64,000 bases of DNA from Paenibacillus lautus NBRC 15380 (GTDB lineage Bacteria > Bacillota > Bacilli > Paenibacillales > Paenibacillaceae), in NCBI RefSeq assembly GCF_004000945.1, contig NZ_BIMF01000017.1:1-64000 (forward strand). Reading direction: 5' to 3'. A program made the translations under genes and the position numbers. Positions 15,418-23,114 of the stretch are shown piece after piece (the stretch's first letter is position 1; each line of letters opens with the position of its first letter). The notes under the pieces were generated by a model that was not told the DNA's origin, searched no databases, and saw only the letters and a program-made list of their open reading frames with translations.

Positions 15418-18400
15418 ATGAAAGGAATTATCAATTTCTCGCTGCGCAACAAGTTTGCGATCTGGCTGCTGACCATCATCGTCAGCTTCGGTGGGTTATA
15501 CAGCGGACTGACAATGAAGCAAGAAACCATTCCGGATATTAACGTCCCGTTCTTAAGTGTCACTGCGATCTATCCCGGTGCAGCCCCTGAAGGTGTTGTG
15601 GAGGATGTCACCAAACCGCTCGAGACGAGACTCCGCAATATCGACGGCGTCAAAACCGTAACCTCCACTTCCATGGAGAATGCAGCCAATGTCATGGTTG
15701 AGTTTGATTATGGTAGTGATCTGGACAACGCTACGGCTGCTGTTCGTGAAGCCATTAACGAGGTAAAGCTGCCCGATGACGCTCAGAAACCTACCATATC
15801 CAAATTCAGCATGAGCTCCATGCCGGTTGTCTCCCTAAGTATTGCGAACAAAGACAATATGGCATTGGATGAATTGACACGTATTACAGAGAATGACATC
15901 GTTCCTGAGCTGGAGGATTTGGACGGCGTTGCTTCCATCCAGGTAGCCGGACAATTCGTGAACGAAGTACAGCTTAAGTTTAATCAGGACAAACTGAACG
16001 AGCTCGGCCTGACGGAGGATACCGTCAAAGGTATCGTACAGGGTTCCGCACTGTACGTTCCGCTCGGCATGTTCGAAATGGAAAAATCCCAGAAGGCCGT
16101 TGCCATTGATGGCGGCATCATCGGCATTGACGATCTGAAGAATATCGCTATTCCGGTTATTCCGGGTGGCGGCGGCGCAGATGCATCTGCCGGAGCGGGT
16201 GCTCCGAATGCCGGGGCAGGTCAACAACCATCGCAGCAGCCTCCCGGTGACGCAGCTGGGGCAGGTCAACAAGGCGCTCCTGGAGCTGGTGCGGCTGCCG
16301 GAGGACCAAGCGGTGCTCCTGCCGTTCCAACCGGCATTCCAACCATAAAACTCAGCGAGATTGCCAAAATTGAAGTTATCGGAACCTCGGAATCCATCTC
16401 CCGCACCAACGGGAAGGAATCGATCGGTATCCAAATCGTGAAAGCCAACGACGCCAATACGGTTGACGTTGTCAATCAGGTCAAAGACAAGGCCGAAGAA
16501 TTGAGAGGCCTTTATCCGGGCATGGATCTGACGATCATGCTGGACCAAGGCAAGCCGATTGAAGACTCTGTTCATACGATGCTTTCCAAGGCATTATTCG
16601 GCGCGCTGTTCGCCGTTCTGATCATTATGGTCTTCCTGCGCAATATCCGTTCGACGATTATATCGATCATTTCGATTCCATTGTCCTTGCTGATTGCGGT
16701 TCTGTGCCTGAGACAAATGGATATCACCCTAAATATGATGTCGCTCGGTGCCATGACCGTTGCCATCGGCCGGGTTGTCGATGACTCGATCGTCGTAATC
16801 GAGAATATCTACCGGCGCATGTCCCTCTCGACCGAGAAGTTGACGGGCCGAGCGCTCATTAGCGCTGCTACACGTGAAATGTTTGTACCGATCATGTCCT
16901 CCACCATCGTAACCATCGCGGTATTCCTGCCGCTTACCCTGGTCAGCGGTATGGTCGGAGAGCTGTTCATGCCATTTGCATTGACGATGGTCTTCGCACT
17001 GCTCGCTTCCCTGGTCGTGGCGATCACGCTTGTGCCCGCCATGGCGCACAGCCTGTTCCGCAAAGGCTTGAAGAACAAACATGATCATGCAGAGAAACCG
17101 GGCGCAATGGCCCGCGGGTATCGTTCCATTCTGAAATGGACGCTGAATCACAAAGCCATTACATTCCTGGCAGCCATCGTATTATTGGCAGGAAGCTTGT
17201 TCCTGACGAAGTACCTTGGAGTTAGCTTTATACCTGAACAGGAAGACAAATATGCCATGGTGACATATTCTCCTGAACCTGGCGTCATGCTGGAGGATGT
17301 AGAGGAACGCGCATTACAAGCGGAGAAATTGATCCTGGATCAGCCTGGCGTGCAAACGATGCAGTACTCCATCGGCGGCAGCAATCCGCTTGGCATGGGA
17401 TCGGCCAATTCCGGATTGTTCTATATTATGTATGACCCGGACACGAAAAACTTCGAAGATGTTAAAAAAGCGCTTGTCGAGGATCTTGCCAAGGAAGTGC
17501 CGGATGGTACTTGGTCCAATATGGACATGGCGGCCGGCGGCTTTGGCGGCAGCCAGTTAACGGTTAACGTCTTTGGCGATTCTCTGGAGCAGATCAAGCC
17601 GGTGGCTGATCAAATCGCAGAGCTCGCAAACAAGGATACCGCAACCTTTGACAATGCAGAAACCAGCTTGTCCGAAGCGTTCGAGCAGTATACGCTGGTT
17701 GCCGACCAAGAGAAGCTGAGCTCCCTTGGCCTGACAGCAGGACAACTCGCGATGAAGCTGGCTCCGGTACGGGAACGTCCGGTCTTGACCGAAGTCGAAA
17801 TTGAGGACAAGACCTACAATGTTTACATTGAGACGGACAGCAAAACCTATAAGAGCATAAAGGAAATCGAGAACGAAACCGTCACCTCTCCGCTCGGGAT
17901 CGAAGTACCGATCAAGGATGTAGCCAAGGTGGAAAAAGGAACGACTCCAGATTCCATTATGCGCATCGACGGGAAAATGGTTGTGACCGTTACAGCCGAT
18001 ATCCTGTCCAGCGATGTAGGGTCGGCCTCCACCAACCTGGAGACTGAAGTGAACAAGCTTGAGCTTCCAGACGGCGTTTCCGTCCAGTTCGGAGGCGTCA
18101 CCGAGCAAATCAACGAAACCTTCGGACAGCTTGGACTCGCCATGCTGGCAGCCATTGCGATTGTATACTTTGTGCTTGTGGTTACATTCGGTGGCGGTCT
18201 CGCACCGTTCGCCATCCTGTTCTCACTGCCGTTCATTGTCATCGGAGCCATTATCGGCTTGCTCGTCACAGGCGAGACACTGAACGTGTCTGCACTCATG
18301 GGCGTACTCATGCTGATCGGTATCGTCGTGACCAATGCGATTGTATTGATCGACCGCGTGATCCATATGGAACGCGAAGGAATGAGCACCCGCGAAGCCC

Positions 18401-18633
18401 TGCTTGAAGCCGGAGCTACCCGTCTTCGTCCAATCCTGATGACGGCACTCGCAACCATCGGCGCTCTCCTGCCTCTCGTATTCGGCTGGGAGAACAGCGC
18501 AGGCATCATCTCAAAAGGTCTCGGCATTACGGTTATCGGCGGTCTGATCAGTTCGACGCTGCTCACGCTCGTGGTGGTACCTATCGTGTACGAGTTCCTG
18601 ATGAAGTTCAGCAAGAAAAGAATCGAAGATTAA
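15418..18633 (+). CDS. swrC: RND-family efflux transporter, SwrC (AcrB/D/F) type
   Basis: Proton-driven inner-membrane exporter of 1,071 residues. In Bacillus the ortholog exports surfactin and is needed for swarming. The order is the family standard: an N-terminal helix, a periplasmic-type domain, a six-helix membrane domain with the proton-relay segment GAMTVAIGRVVDDSIVVIEN, a second extracellular domain (FIPEQEDKYAMVTYSPEPG) and a second membrane domain (GIVVTNAIVLIDRV). The first extracellular domain carries a Gly/Ala/Gln/Pro-rich insertion at about residues 250-308, low complexity and probably unstructured. It follows yerO by 26 nt and is closed by a strong terminator. No membrane-fusion partner is encoded nearby, as for other Gram-positive SwrC proteins. 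Confidence 0.92.
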   Translation: MKGIINFSLRNKFAIWLLTIIVSFGGLYSGLTMKQETIPDINVPFLSVTAIYPGAAPEGVVEDVTKPLETRLRNIDGVKTVTSTSMENAANVMVEFDYGSDLDNATAAVREAINEVKLPDDAQKPTISKFSMSSMPVVSLSIANKDNMALDELTRITENDIVPELEDLDGVASIQVAGQFVNEVQLKFNQDKLNELGLTEDTVKGIVQGSALYVPLGMFEMEKSQKAVAIDGGIIGIDDLKNIAIPVIPGGGGADASAGAGAPNAGAGQQPSQQPPGDAAGAGQQGAPGAGAAAGGPSGAPAVPTGIPTIKLSEIAKIEVIGTSESISRTNGKESIGIQIVKANDANTVDVVNQVKDKAEELRGLYPGMDLTIMLDQGKPIEDSVHTMLSKALFGALFAVLIIMVFLRNIRSTIISIISIPLSLLIAVLCLRQMDITLNMMSLGAMTVAIGRVVDDSIVVIENIYRRMSLSTEKLTGRALISAATREMFVPIMSSTIVTIAVFLPLTLVSGMVGELFMPFALTMVFALLASLVVAITLVPAMAHSLFRKGLKNKHDHAEKPGAMARGYRSILKWTLNHKAITFLAAIVLLAGSLFLTKYLGVSFIPEQEDKYAMVTYSPEPGVMLEDVEERALQAEKLILDQPGVQTMQYSIGGSNPLGMGSANSGLFYIMYDPDTKNFEDVKKALVEDLAKEVPDGTWSNMDMAAGGFGGSQLTVNVFGDSLEQIKPVADQIAELANKDTATFDNAETSLSEAFEQYTLVADQEKLSSLGLTAGQLAMKLAPVRERPVLTEVEIEDKTYNVYIETDSKTYKSIKEIENETVTSPLGIEVPIKDVAKVEKGTTPDSIMRIDGKMVVTVTADILSSDVGSASTNLETEVNKLELPDGVSVQFGGVTEQINETFGQLGLAMLAAIAIVYFVLVVTFGGGLAPFAILFSLPFIVIGAIIGLLVTGETLNVSALMGVLMLIGIVVTNAIVLIDRVIHMEREGMSTREALLEAGATRLRPILMTALATIGALLPLVFGWENSAGIISKGLGITVIGGLISSTLLTLVVVPIVYEFLMKFSKKRIED

Positions 18634-18643
18634 GCAGAACACC

Positions 18644-18684
18644 AAAGCCCCGGCTTCCTACACTAGGAGACCGGGGCTTTTTTT
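18644..18684 (+). terminator. Intrinsic terminator of yerO-swrC
   Basis: AAAGCCCCGG and CCGGGGCTTT form a 10-bp stem with a 17-nt loop, followed by TTTT. Confidence 0.9.
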
Positions 18685-18709
18685 GATGACGATGATGTTG
18701 TCTTGCTCG

Positions 18710-19387
18710 CTAATGTACCAGCACAGCTTCCCTGGAATGCTTCCACGTCTTCAGCATGTTCAGATCCTGTGCGAGGAACTCCTCCAGCAGACTGAATACC
18801 GACTGATAAAGCGGACTTTTCGTGGATTCCTTCAAATCTTTGCAGAGGGATGGCACCCATGACAACAGATGCTCCTCCAGAAACTTCTCTTGAACCTCCA
18901 TCAATTGCAGCATGCTATGTTCACAATACGTATTGTTCAGCATACGGTCATGAAGCAGTGTCATAAATTCCAGTTCAATGGCTATATGATCGTCCGCTTC
19001 GCCGTGCAGTTTATTAAAGGCAACACCGACGGATGCATAACAATCGGCTAAATCCTGAGCGCATCCATCCTTCGTATAATGAGACTCTGCCGCCTGACGC
19101 TGTTTGGACTGCTGAAGCAATTGGCGGTATTCCGCCCCTTCATATTCGCAAATCCGAACCAATTCCTCAGGTGAGCGTCCACATAAATATGTCATCAGGT
19201 CCGTACCGGCCTTCGAACATTCCGCAGCCTTGCTAATTCCACTTCCGCGGCTCCATTCCGCAATCATAGACAAGCTGGGCCAATTGCCCAAAAAATCAAT
19301 CAGCAGCTCGTAGACCGTCCCCCGGTTTTCAAGCCATCTGTGACAGACGTCAGGCACCTCCAAAGTTTGAACAGGTGATATCGCCAT
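18710..19387 (-). CDS. TorD/DmsD-family molybdoenzyme maturation chaperone
   Basis: Cytoplasmic chaperone of the TorD/NarJ superfamily. These proteins bind immature molybdopterin oxidoreductases and hold them until the cofactor is inserted. The 225-residue, all-helical product has the superfamily hallmark DHIAIELEFMTLLHDRMLN at about residues 132-150, preceded by an aromatic/Gly-poor linker, and an N-terminal helical region starting CHRWLENRGTVYELLIDFL. The ATG at 19387 has AGGAGG 6 nt upstream. It diverges from moaA, and mobA and a MOSC gene lie close by. Its client could be the molybdopterin oxidoreductase at 40.4-42.5 kb or one outside the window. Confidence 0.75.
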   Translation of the reverse strand: MAISPVQTLEVPDVCHRWLENRGTVYELLIDFLGNWPSLSMIAEWSRGSGISKAAECSKAGTDLMTYLCGRSPEELVRICEYEGAEYRQLLQQSKQRQAAESHYTKDGCAQDLADCYASVGVAFNKLHGEADDHIAIELEFMTLLHDRMLNNTYCEHSMLQLMEVQEKFLEEHLLSWVPSLCKDLKESTKSPLYQSVFSLLEEFLAQDLNMLKTWKHSREAVLVH

Positions 19388-19436
19388 ATCGAACCTCCTA
19401 TTGGTAACCTTTCTTGTTGGATGAGATATCCTTGAC

Positions 19437-19465
19437 AGTATATCTTAGATGAACGTCTAATGAAA
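19437..19465 (-). promoter_or_regulatory. Putative promoter of the TorD-type gene with an operator-like palindrome in its spacer
   Basis: On the minus strand TTTCAT (19460-19465), a 17-nt spacer and TATACT (19437-19442) fit a sigma-A promoter with a weak -35. The spacer contains TTAGA-N6-TCTAA (19445-19460), an inverted repeat placed where a repressor would block polymerase. Confidence 0.5.
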
Positions 19466-19480
19466 GCAGTTTGAAATGAT

Positions 19481-19520
19481 TTCCGAAAATTTCGGAAAAT
19501 TCAGGAAACTTTCGGAAATC
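19481..19520. repeat. Four helically phased 10-bp direct repeats in the torD-moaA intergenic region
   Basis: Four consecutive 10-nt units: TTCCGAAAAT, TTCGGAAAAT, TCAGGAAACT, TTCGGAAATC. The period equals one helical turn, so the GAAA tracts face the same side of the DNA. Lying about 50-90 bp upstream of the torD transcription start, they could bend the DNA, act as an UP-type element or bind a multimeric activator. Confidence 0.6.
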
Positions 19521-19598
19521 TAGAATGTCACTACTCGCTTTCAAGGGGAGAAAGCTTTTGTCCACAGCTTCAATATACTGGATCCCGAAAGCGTTTTC

Positions 19599-19614
19599 TG
19601 TGATTCTTCTCACA
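19599..19614. promoter_or_regulatory. Fnr/CRP-type palindrome between torD and moaA
   Basis: TGTGA-TTCTTC-TCACA matches the TGTGA-N6-TCACA consensus of the Fnr/CRP family. It lies about 97 bp before the predicted moaA transcription start and about 175 bp before that of the TorD-type gene. Oxygen-dependent control of cofactor synthesis is plausible but inferred. Confidence 0.5.
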
Positions 19615-19668
19615 AAACAATGGCCGTTTTGCCGCAGCTTGTCCTGCCGGCATGACCCAAAAGGTGCA

Positions 19669-19697
19669 TTGACTCCCGTACGGGGAATAGCTACAAT
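19669..19697 (+). promoter_or_regulatory. Promoter of moaA
   Basis: TTGACT (19669-19674), exactly 17 nt, then TACAAT (19692-19697). The spacer opens with the perfect palindrome CCCGTACGGG (19675-19684), directly abutting the -35, a possible operator. The leader is about 25 nt. Confidence 0.75.
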
Positions 19698-19728
19698 GTG
19701 ACCATGCATGCTATAAAGGGGGATTTCC

Positions 19729-20733
19729 ATGATCGAACCGCTTAAAGATTCTTTCGGTCGGGTCCATGATTATATTCGTATCTCAGTGACGGATCGATGC
19801 AATCTTCGTTGTGTCTATTGTATGCCGGAAGAAGGGTTGGAATTCCAACCTCACGATCAGATTATGAGCTATGAAGAAATCGCAGCGATCATGCGCGTCC
19901 TTGCCCCTATGGGCGTCTCCAAAGTACGCCTTACCGGCGGCGAGCCGCTGGTGCGCAAGGATCTGGAGTCCTTGGTCCATATGATTGCTTCCATTGATGG
20001 AATTCAGGATATTTCCCTCACCACCAACGGGATCATGCTCCCATCCAAAGCTCGTCTGCTTAAGGAAGCGGGACTTACCCGAATCAACATCAGCCTGGAT
20101 TCGCTTCATGAGGAGCGCTACGCGCGCATCACGCGCGGCGGTCAAGTGCGCAAAGTGCTGGAAGGCATTGAAGCCGCTTATGAAGCCGGCCTGGATCCCA
20201 TCAAACTGAACATGGTGTTAATGAAGGGCTTCAACGAAGACGAGATTCGCGACTTTATCGCGCTGACGCTCGATCGTCCCCTACATGTCCGCTTTATTGA
20301 ATACATGCCGATCGGCCAAGCATCCGATGCCTGGCGAGATTCATATATGCCGCTGAGCCGGGTATCCGAAGTGTGCCAGGATGCGGGTTGGACCATTCAA
20401 GAAGAGCAGGGGCCATCCGGCAATGGGCCCTCACAAAATATGAAGGTGGTTGGAGCTACAGGAACCTTCGGTCTGATCCATCCGGTCAGCGATCATTTCT
20501 GCGATTCCTGCAACCGCCTCAGGCTGACGGCTGACGGCCACATCAAAGCTTGCCTGTACTGGTCCGACGAATTTAACGTGCGCCGCGTCGTCGATGATCC
20601 TTCCGCGGTGGCGAACCTGTTCCGCAAAGCGCTGGGCGCCAAACCGCTGAATCATGAAATGGCGCTCGCGCTCGAGAAAAAAACGCAAAGCCATACCCCC
20701 ACCGTCCGGCGTATGTCACAGATCGGCGGATAA
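19729..20733 (+). CDS. moaA: GTP 3',8-cyclase (radical SAM, molybdenum cofactor synthesis)
   Basis: Converts GTP to 3',8-cyclo-GTP, the first step of molybdopterin synthesis. The 334-residue product has the radical SAM cluster motif C24-x3-C28-x2-C31 (TDRCNLRCVYCMPEEG), the KVRLTGGEPLVRKDL segment and the second [4Fe-4S] motif C258-x2-C261-x13-C275 (FCDSCNRLRLT...KACLY). The extreme C-terminal GG that MoaA needs for catalysis is present (MSQIGG). The ATG has AAGGGGG 8 nt upstream. It has its own promoter and terminator and is not followed by moaC or moaB, so the rest of the pathway must lie elsewhere. Confidence 0.96.
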   Translation: MIEPLKDSFGRVHDYIRISVTDRCNLRCVYCMPEEGLEFQPHDQIMSYEEIAAIMRVLAPMGVSKVRLTGGEPLVRKDLESLVHMIASIDGIQDISLTTNGIMLPSKARLLKEAGLTRINISLDSLHEERYARITRGGQVRKVLEGIEAAYEAGLDPIKLNMVLMKGFNEDEIRDFIALTLDRPLHVRFIEYMPIGQASDAWRDSYMPLSRVSEVCQDAGWTIQEEQGPSGNGPSQNMKVVGATGTFGLIHPVSDHFCDSCNRLRLTADGHIKACLYWSDEFNVRRVVDDPSAVANLFRKALGAKPLNHEMALALEKKTQSHTPTVRRMSQIGG

Positions 20734-20786
20734 ACCATCTGCTGTGCGTATAATAGCTGAAGGCAGTCGTATGATCTATATTAAAA

Positions 20787-20822
20787 TCCCCGCCAAGCAT
20801 TTAGATGGCGGGGTTATTTTTT
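20787..20822 (+). terminator. Intrinsic terminator of moaA
   Basis: CCCCGCC and GGCGGGG pair around a 12-nt loop, followed by TTATTTTTT. Confidence 0.88.
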
Positions 20823-20878
20823 AGGATGAGTACCGGTTTCATCAACCTTTGCACCTTGATGCTGCTATGAGAACTCTA

Positions 20879-21535
20879 CTATCGTTCCTTAGGAAAGTCC
20901 GTGTTCAGCAGGCCGCCTGCCTCCTCGTATTCCCCTGGCGTGTTCATATTAAATAAAATCCTGCGCGGATCAAGGCCCGTCATTGCCTCTAATTGCTCCT
21001 CGTGCACAAAGACGGCATCCAGCTCCTGCACCCACTCCACCATGCGCAGCTGTCCCTTGATCAGCCAGCGTTCAAGGCCTTCTGCGGTTTCTTTGCGATA
21101 TGCCGCCAGCAGCGGATGCACCCTACCATCTACAACGGGGATGACAGCGTCTGCTGTATGCTGCTTGTTCGCCAGATCCAGCAGTCCCCGAAGGAAACGC
21201 TCATGGATATGGGGCATGTCGCACGCAGCAACCATGTTCCATGTGCTTTGGGATGACTTGAGCGCTGCATGGAGTCCCGCCATCGGGCCTTGCCCGACAT
21301 AAAGGTCGGGAACACATTCAAGTCCGAGAAATGGATAAGAGTCCGGGGCATTGGTGGATAGGATTATCCGTCCGCTAACCTTGCCAAGCGCCTGAACTGT
21401 TCGTTCGATTAGACTCATTCCCTCTATGGGCAGCAGCGCCTTGTTTCTCCCCATTCTCCGGGAGGCTCCACCTGCAAGCACGATACCCGTCACCTGGTCC
21501 GGCGGAAGGCCGACATCTATGGGTTGACCGCTCAT
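20879..21535 (-). CDS. mobA: Molybdenum cofactor guanylyltransferase
   Basis: Transfers GMP from GTP to Mo-molybdopterin, giving the bis-MGD cofactor used by DMSO-reductase-family enzymes. The 218-residue product has the nucleotide-binding signature IVLAGGASRRMGRNKALL at about residues 18-35, the VPDLYVGQGPMAGLHAAL segment and the metal-binding region AACDMPHI. It is divergent from an MFS gene and lies next to moaA in convergent orientation. Its presence implies that the organism makes bis-MGD enzymes, consistent with the molybdopterin oxidoreductase further along. Confidence 0.94.
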   Translation of the reverse strand: MSGQPIDVGLPPDQVTGIVLAGGASRRMGRNKALLPIEGMSLIERTVQALGKVSGRIILSTNAPDSYPFLGLECVPDLYVGQGPMAGLHAALKSSQSTWNMVAACDMPHIHERFLRGLLDLANKQHTADAVIPVVDGRVHPLLAAYRKETAEGLERWLIKGQLRMVEWVQELDAVFVHEEQLEAMTGLDPRRILFNMNTPGEYEEAGGLLNTDFPKER

Positions 21536-21725
21536 ATGCTCTACCAGCCTTTCTTACACGTTGTAAAAAAACCTGATTCAGTTTATAGGTTAATAACCAG
21601 AATAATGGAAAATCATTTAAAAGATGGTTTGTATCCCTTTTCAATGCGTGATACATTGAAAGGAAAGCGGCTTTTTTTCGTTGCCGCGATTTTGGATTGC
21701 ATTCGGTTTGAAAGGAATGACCTAC

Positions 21726-22961
21726 TTGCGGAATATGGACAATGCTCAACCTTCGCTGACATCGCTCAAGCTGTTCAACTTCTTCATTTACGGAACCATG
21801 GTCATCTTCACCGGTTTCTTCCAGTTATATTTACAAGACATCGGCATGAGCAAAATCGAAATCGGCAGCCTGATGGCCATCGCGCCATTTGTGTCCATCT
21901 TCGCAAATCCGTTCTGGGGATTCTGGGGTGATCGGGCGGCCAACATTAAACGCGTGCTGCTGATCATGATGACCGGTACGCTGCTGCTGGTTCAGTTCGT
22001 ATTTCAGGCGAATACCTATGCAATGATATACATGACGATGATTTTCTTTTATTTCTTCCAGACTCCGATGTTCTCACAGACGAATTCGCTGATTCTAACC
22101 TATATTGAGGGGACGCAGCAAAAATTCGGTTCGTTCCGGCTATGGGGGTCCCTGGGCTGGGCGCTGACGGCAATTGCTGCAGGACCTGTCATCGACCGGC
22201 TCGGATCGGGACGCATCTCCATCGTGTTCTCGATCATGCTGCTGGTGGCGGCGTTGTTCATGTTCACACTGCCCTCCATCCAGAAAACAACGGCGTCAGC
22301 ATCGGTTAACCTTAAAGGACTCAGCAGGCTGTTCCTGAATTCCTATTTTGTCTGGTTCATTCTATTAGGCATCATGGTATCCATCCCGAACACAGCCAAT
22401 AACACCTTTATGTCCCTTTACATTCTGGAGCTTGGCGGTACCAAGCAGATGGTGGGCCTGGCGATTTTCTTCTCGTCGATATTTGAAGTGGTGATCTTCA
22501 TTCTGTTTGACCGCTTCCTGAAGCGTAAAATCAATGTCCTGGTCGGCTGCTTGACGATTGTCAGCCTGCTCTTCGCCCTCCGCTGGCTGCTGATGGCGGA
22601 AGCCAACAGCGCGCTGGAGGTGGCCTTCATCCAGCTGCTGCACTGCGTAACCTTCGGCGGCTATTTCTATGTCGGCGTACAGCTGACGATGCTGTTTGTT
22701 CCGACGCCGTACCGTGCTTCCGGACAAGCAATCTATACCTTAAGCTGGAGCGGCATATCCGGCGTCATCGGCGGCCTCGCCGGCGGCTGGATGTTCCAGA
22801 ACTTCGGGGCGCAGATCATGTACTGGACCGGCACGATGCTTGCCATTGTGGGTGCCATCGGCTTTGGCTGGATGTGGTACAACCTTCGCAAGCACGGGTA
22901 TCAGCCGCTGCATCCGGACGATCCCGAAGTCGACGAGATCGAGGAGTACGCTGCGAGTTAG
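21726..22961 (+). CDS. MFS transporter (MFS_1-like / nucleoside-symporter-like family)
   Basis: Twelve-helix major facilitator protein, substrate unknown. The first helix region (LKLFNFFIYGTMVIFTGFFQ) leads to LMAIAPFVSIFANPFWGFWG and DRAANIKRVLLI, the A-motif loop. The middle has KFGSFRLWGSLGWALTAI and the C-terminal half SGQAIYTLSWSGISGVIGGL; both resemble the LacY/phenylpropionate-permease-like MFS_1-like branch. The acidic tail PDDPEVDEIEEYAAS is cytoplasmic. I prefer TTG 21726 (AAAGGA 9 nt upstream); ATG 21717 lies next to that site, and ATG 21735 is also possible. It diverges from mobA; no functional link is evident. Confidence 0.85.
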   Translation: MRNMDNAQPSLTSLKLFNFFIYGTMVIFTGFFQLYLQDIGMSKIEIGSLMAIAPFVSIFANPFWGFWGDRAANIKRVLLIMMTGTLLLVQFVFQANTYAMIYMTMIFFYFFQTPMFSQTNSLILTYIEGTQQKFGSFRLWGSLGWALTAIAAGPVIDRLGSGRISIVFSIMLLVAALFMFTLPSIQKTTASASVNLKGLSRLFLNSYFVWFILLGIMVSIPNTANNTFMSLYILELGGTKQMVGLAIFFSSIFEVVIFILFDRFLKRKINVLVGCLTIVSLLFALRWLLMAEANSALEVAFIQLLHCVTFGGYFYVGVQLTMLFVPTPYRASGQAIYTLSWSGISGVIGGLAGGWMFQNFGAQIMYWTGTMLAIVGAIGFGWMWYNLRKHGYQPLHPDDPEVDEIEEYAAS

Positions 22962-23015
22962 AACGTGGTCCGTACGCAAGCCATTCCAATTGCAAGCTGG
23001 TATCACCATAATATA

Positions 23016-23060
23016 ACAAGACTCGAATGAATCCTGTAACGGAATCTTCGAGTCTTGTTT
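23016..23060 (+). terminator. Intrinsic terminator between the MFS gene and glnS
   Basis: ACAAGACTCGA and TCGAGTCTTGT form an 11-bp stem with weaker inner pairing (GAATCC/GGAATC) and a following TT. It is nearly symmetrical and may serve both converging genes. Confidence 0.75.
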
Positions 23061-23114
23061 ACGTTATAAGGTCGCGGGAGACCTCTTCTACGCCGCCCAT
23101 CCCGTGTATCTTAA

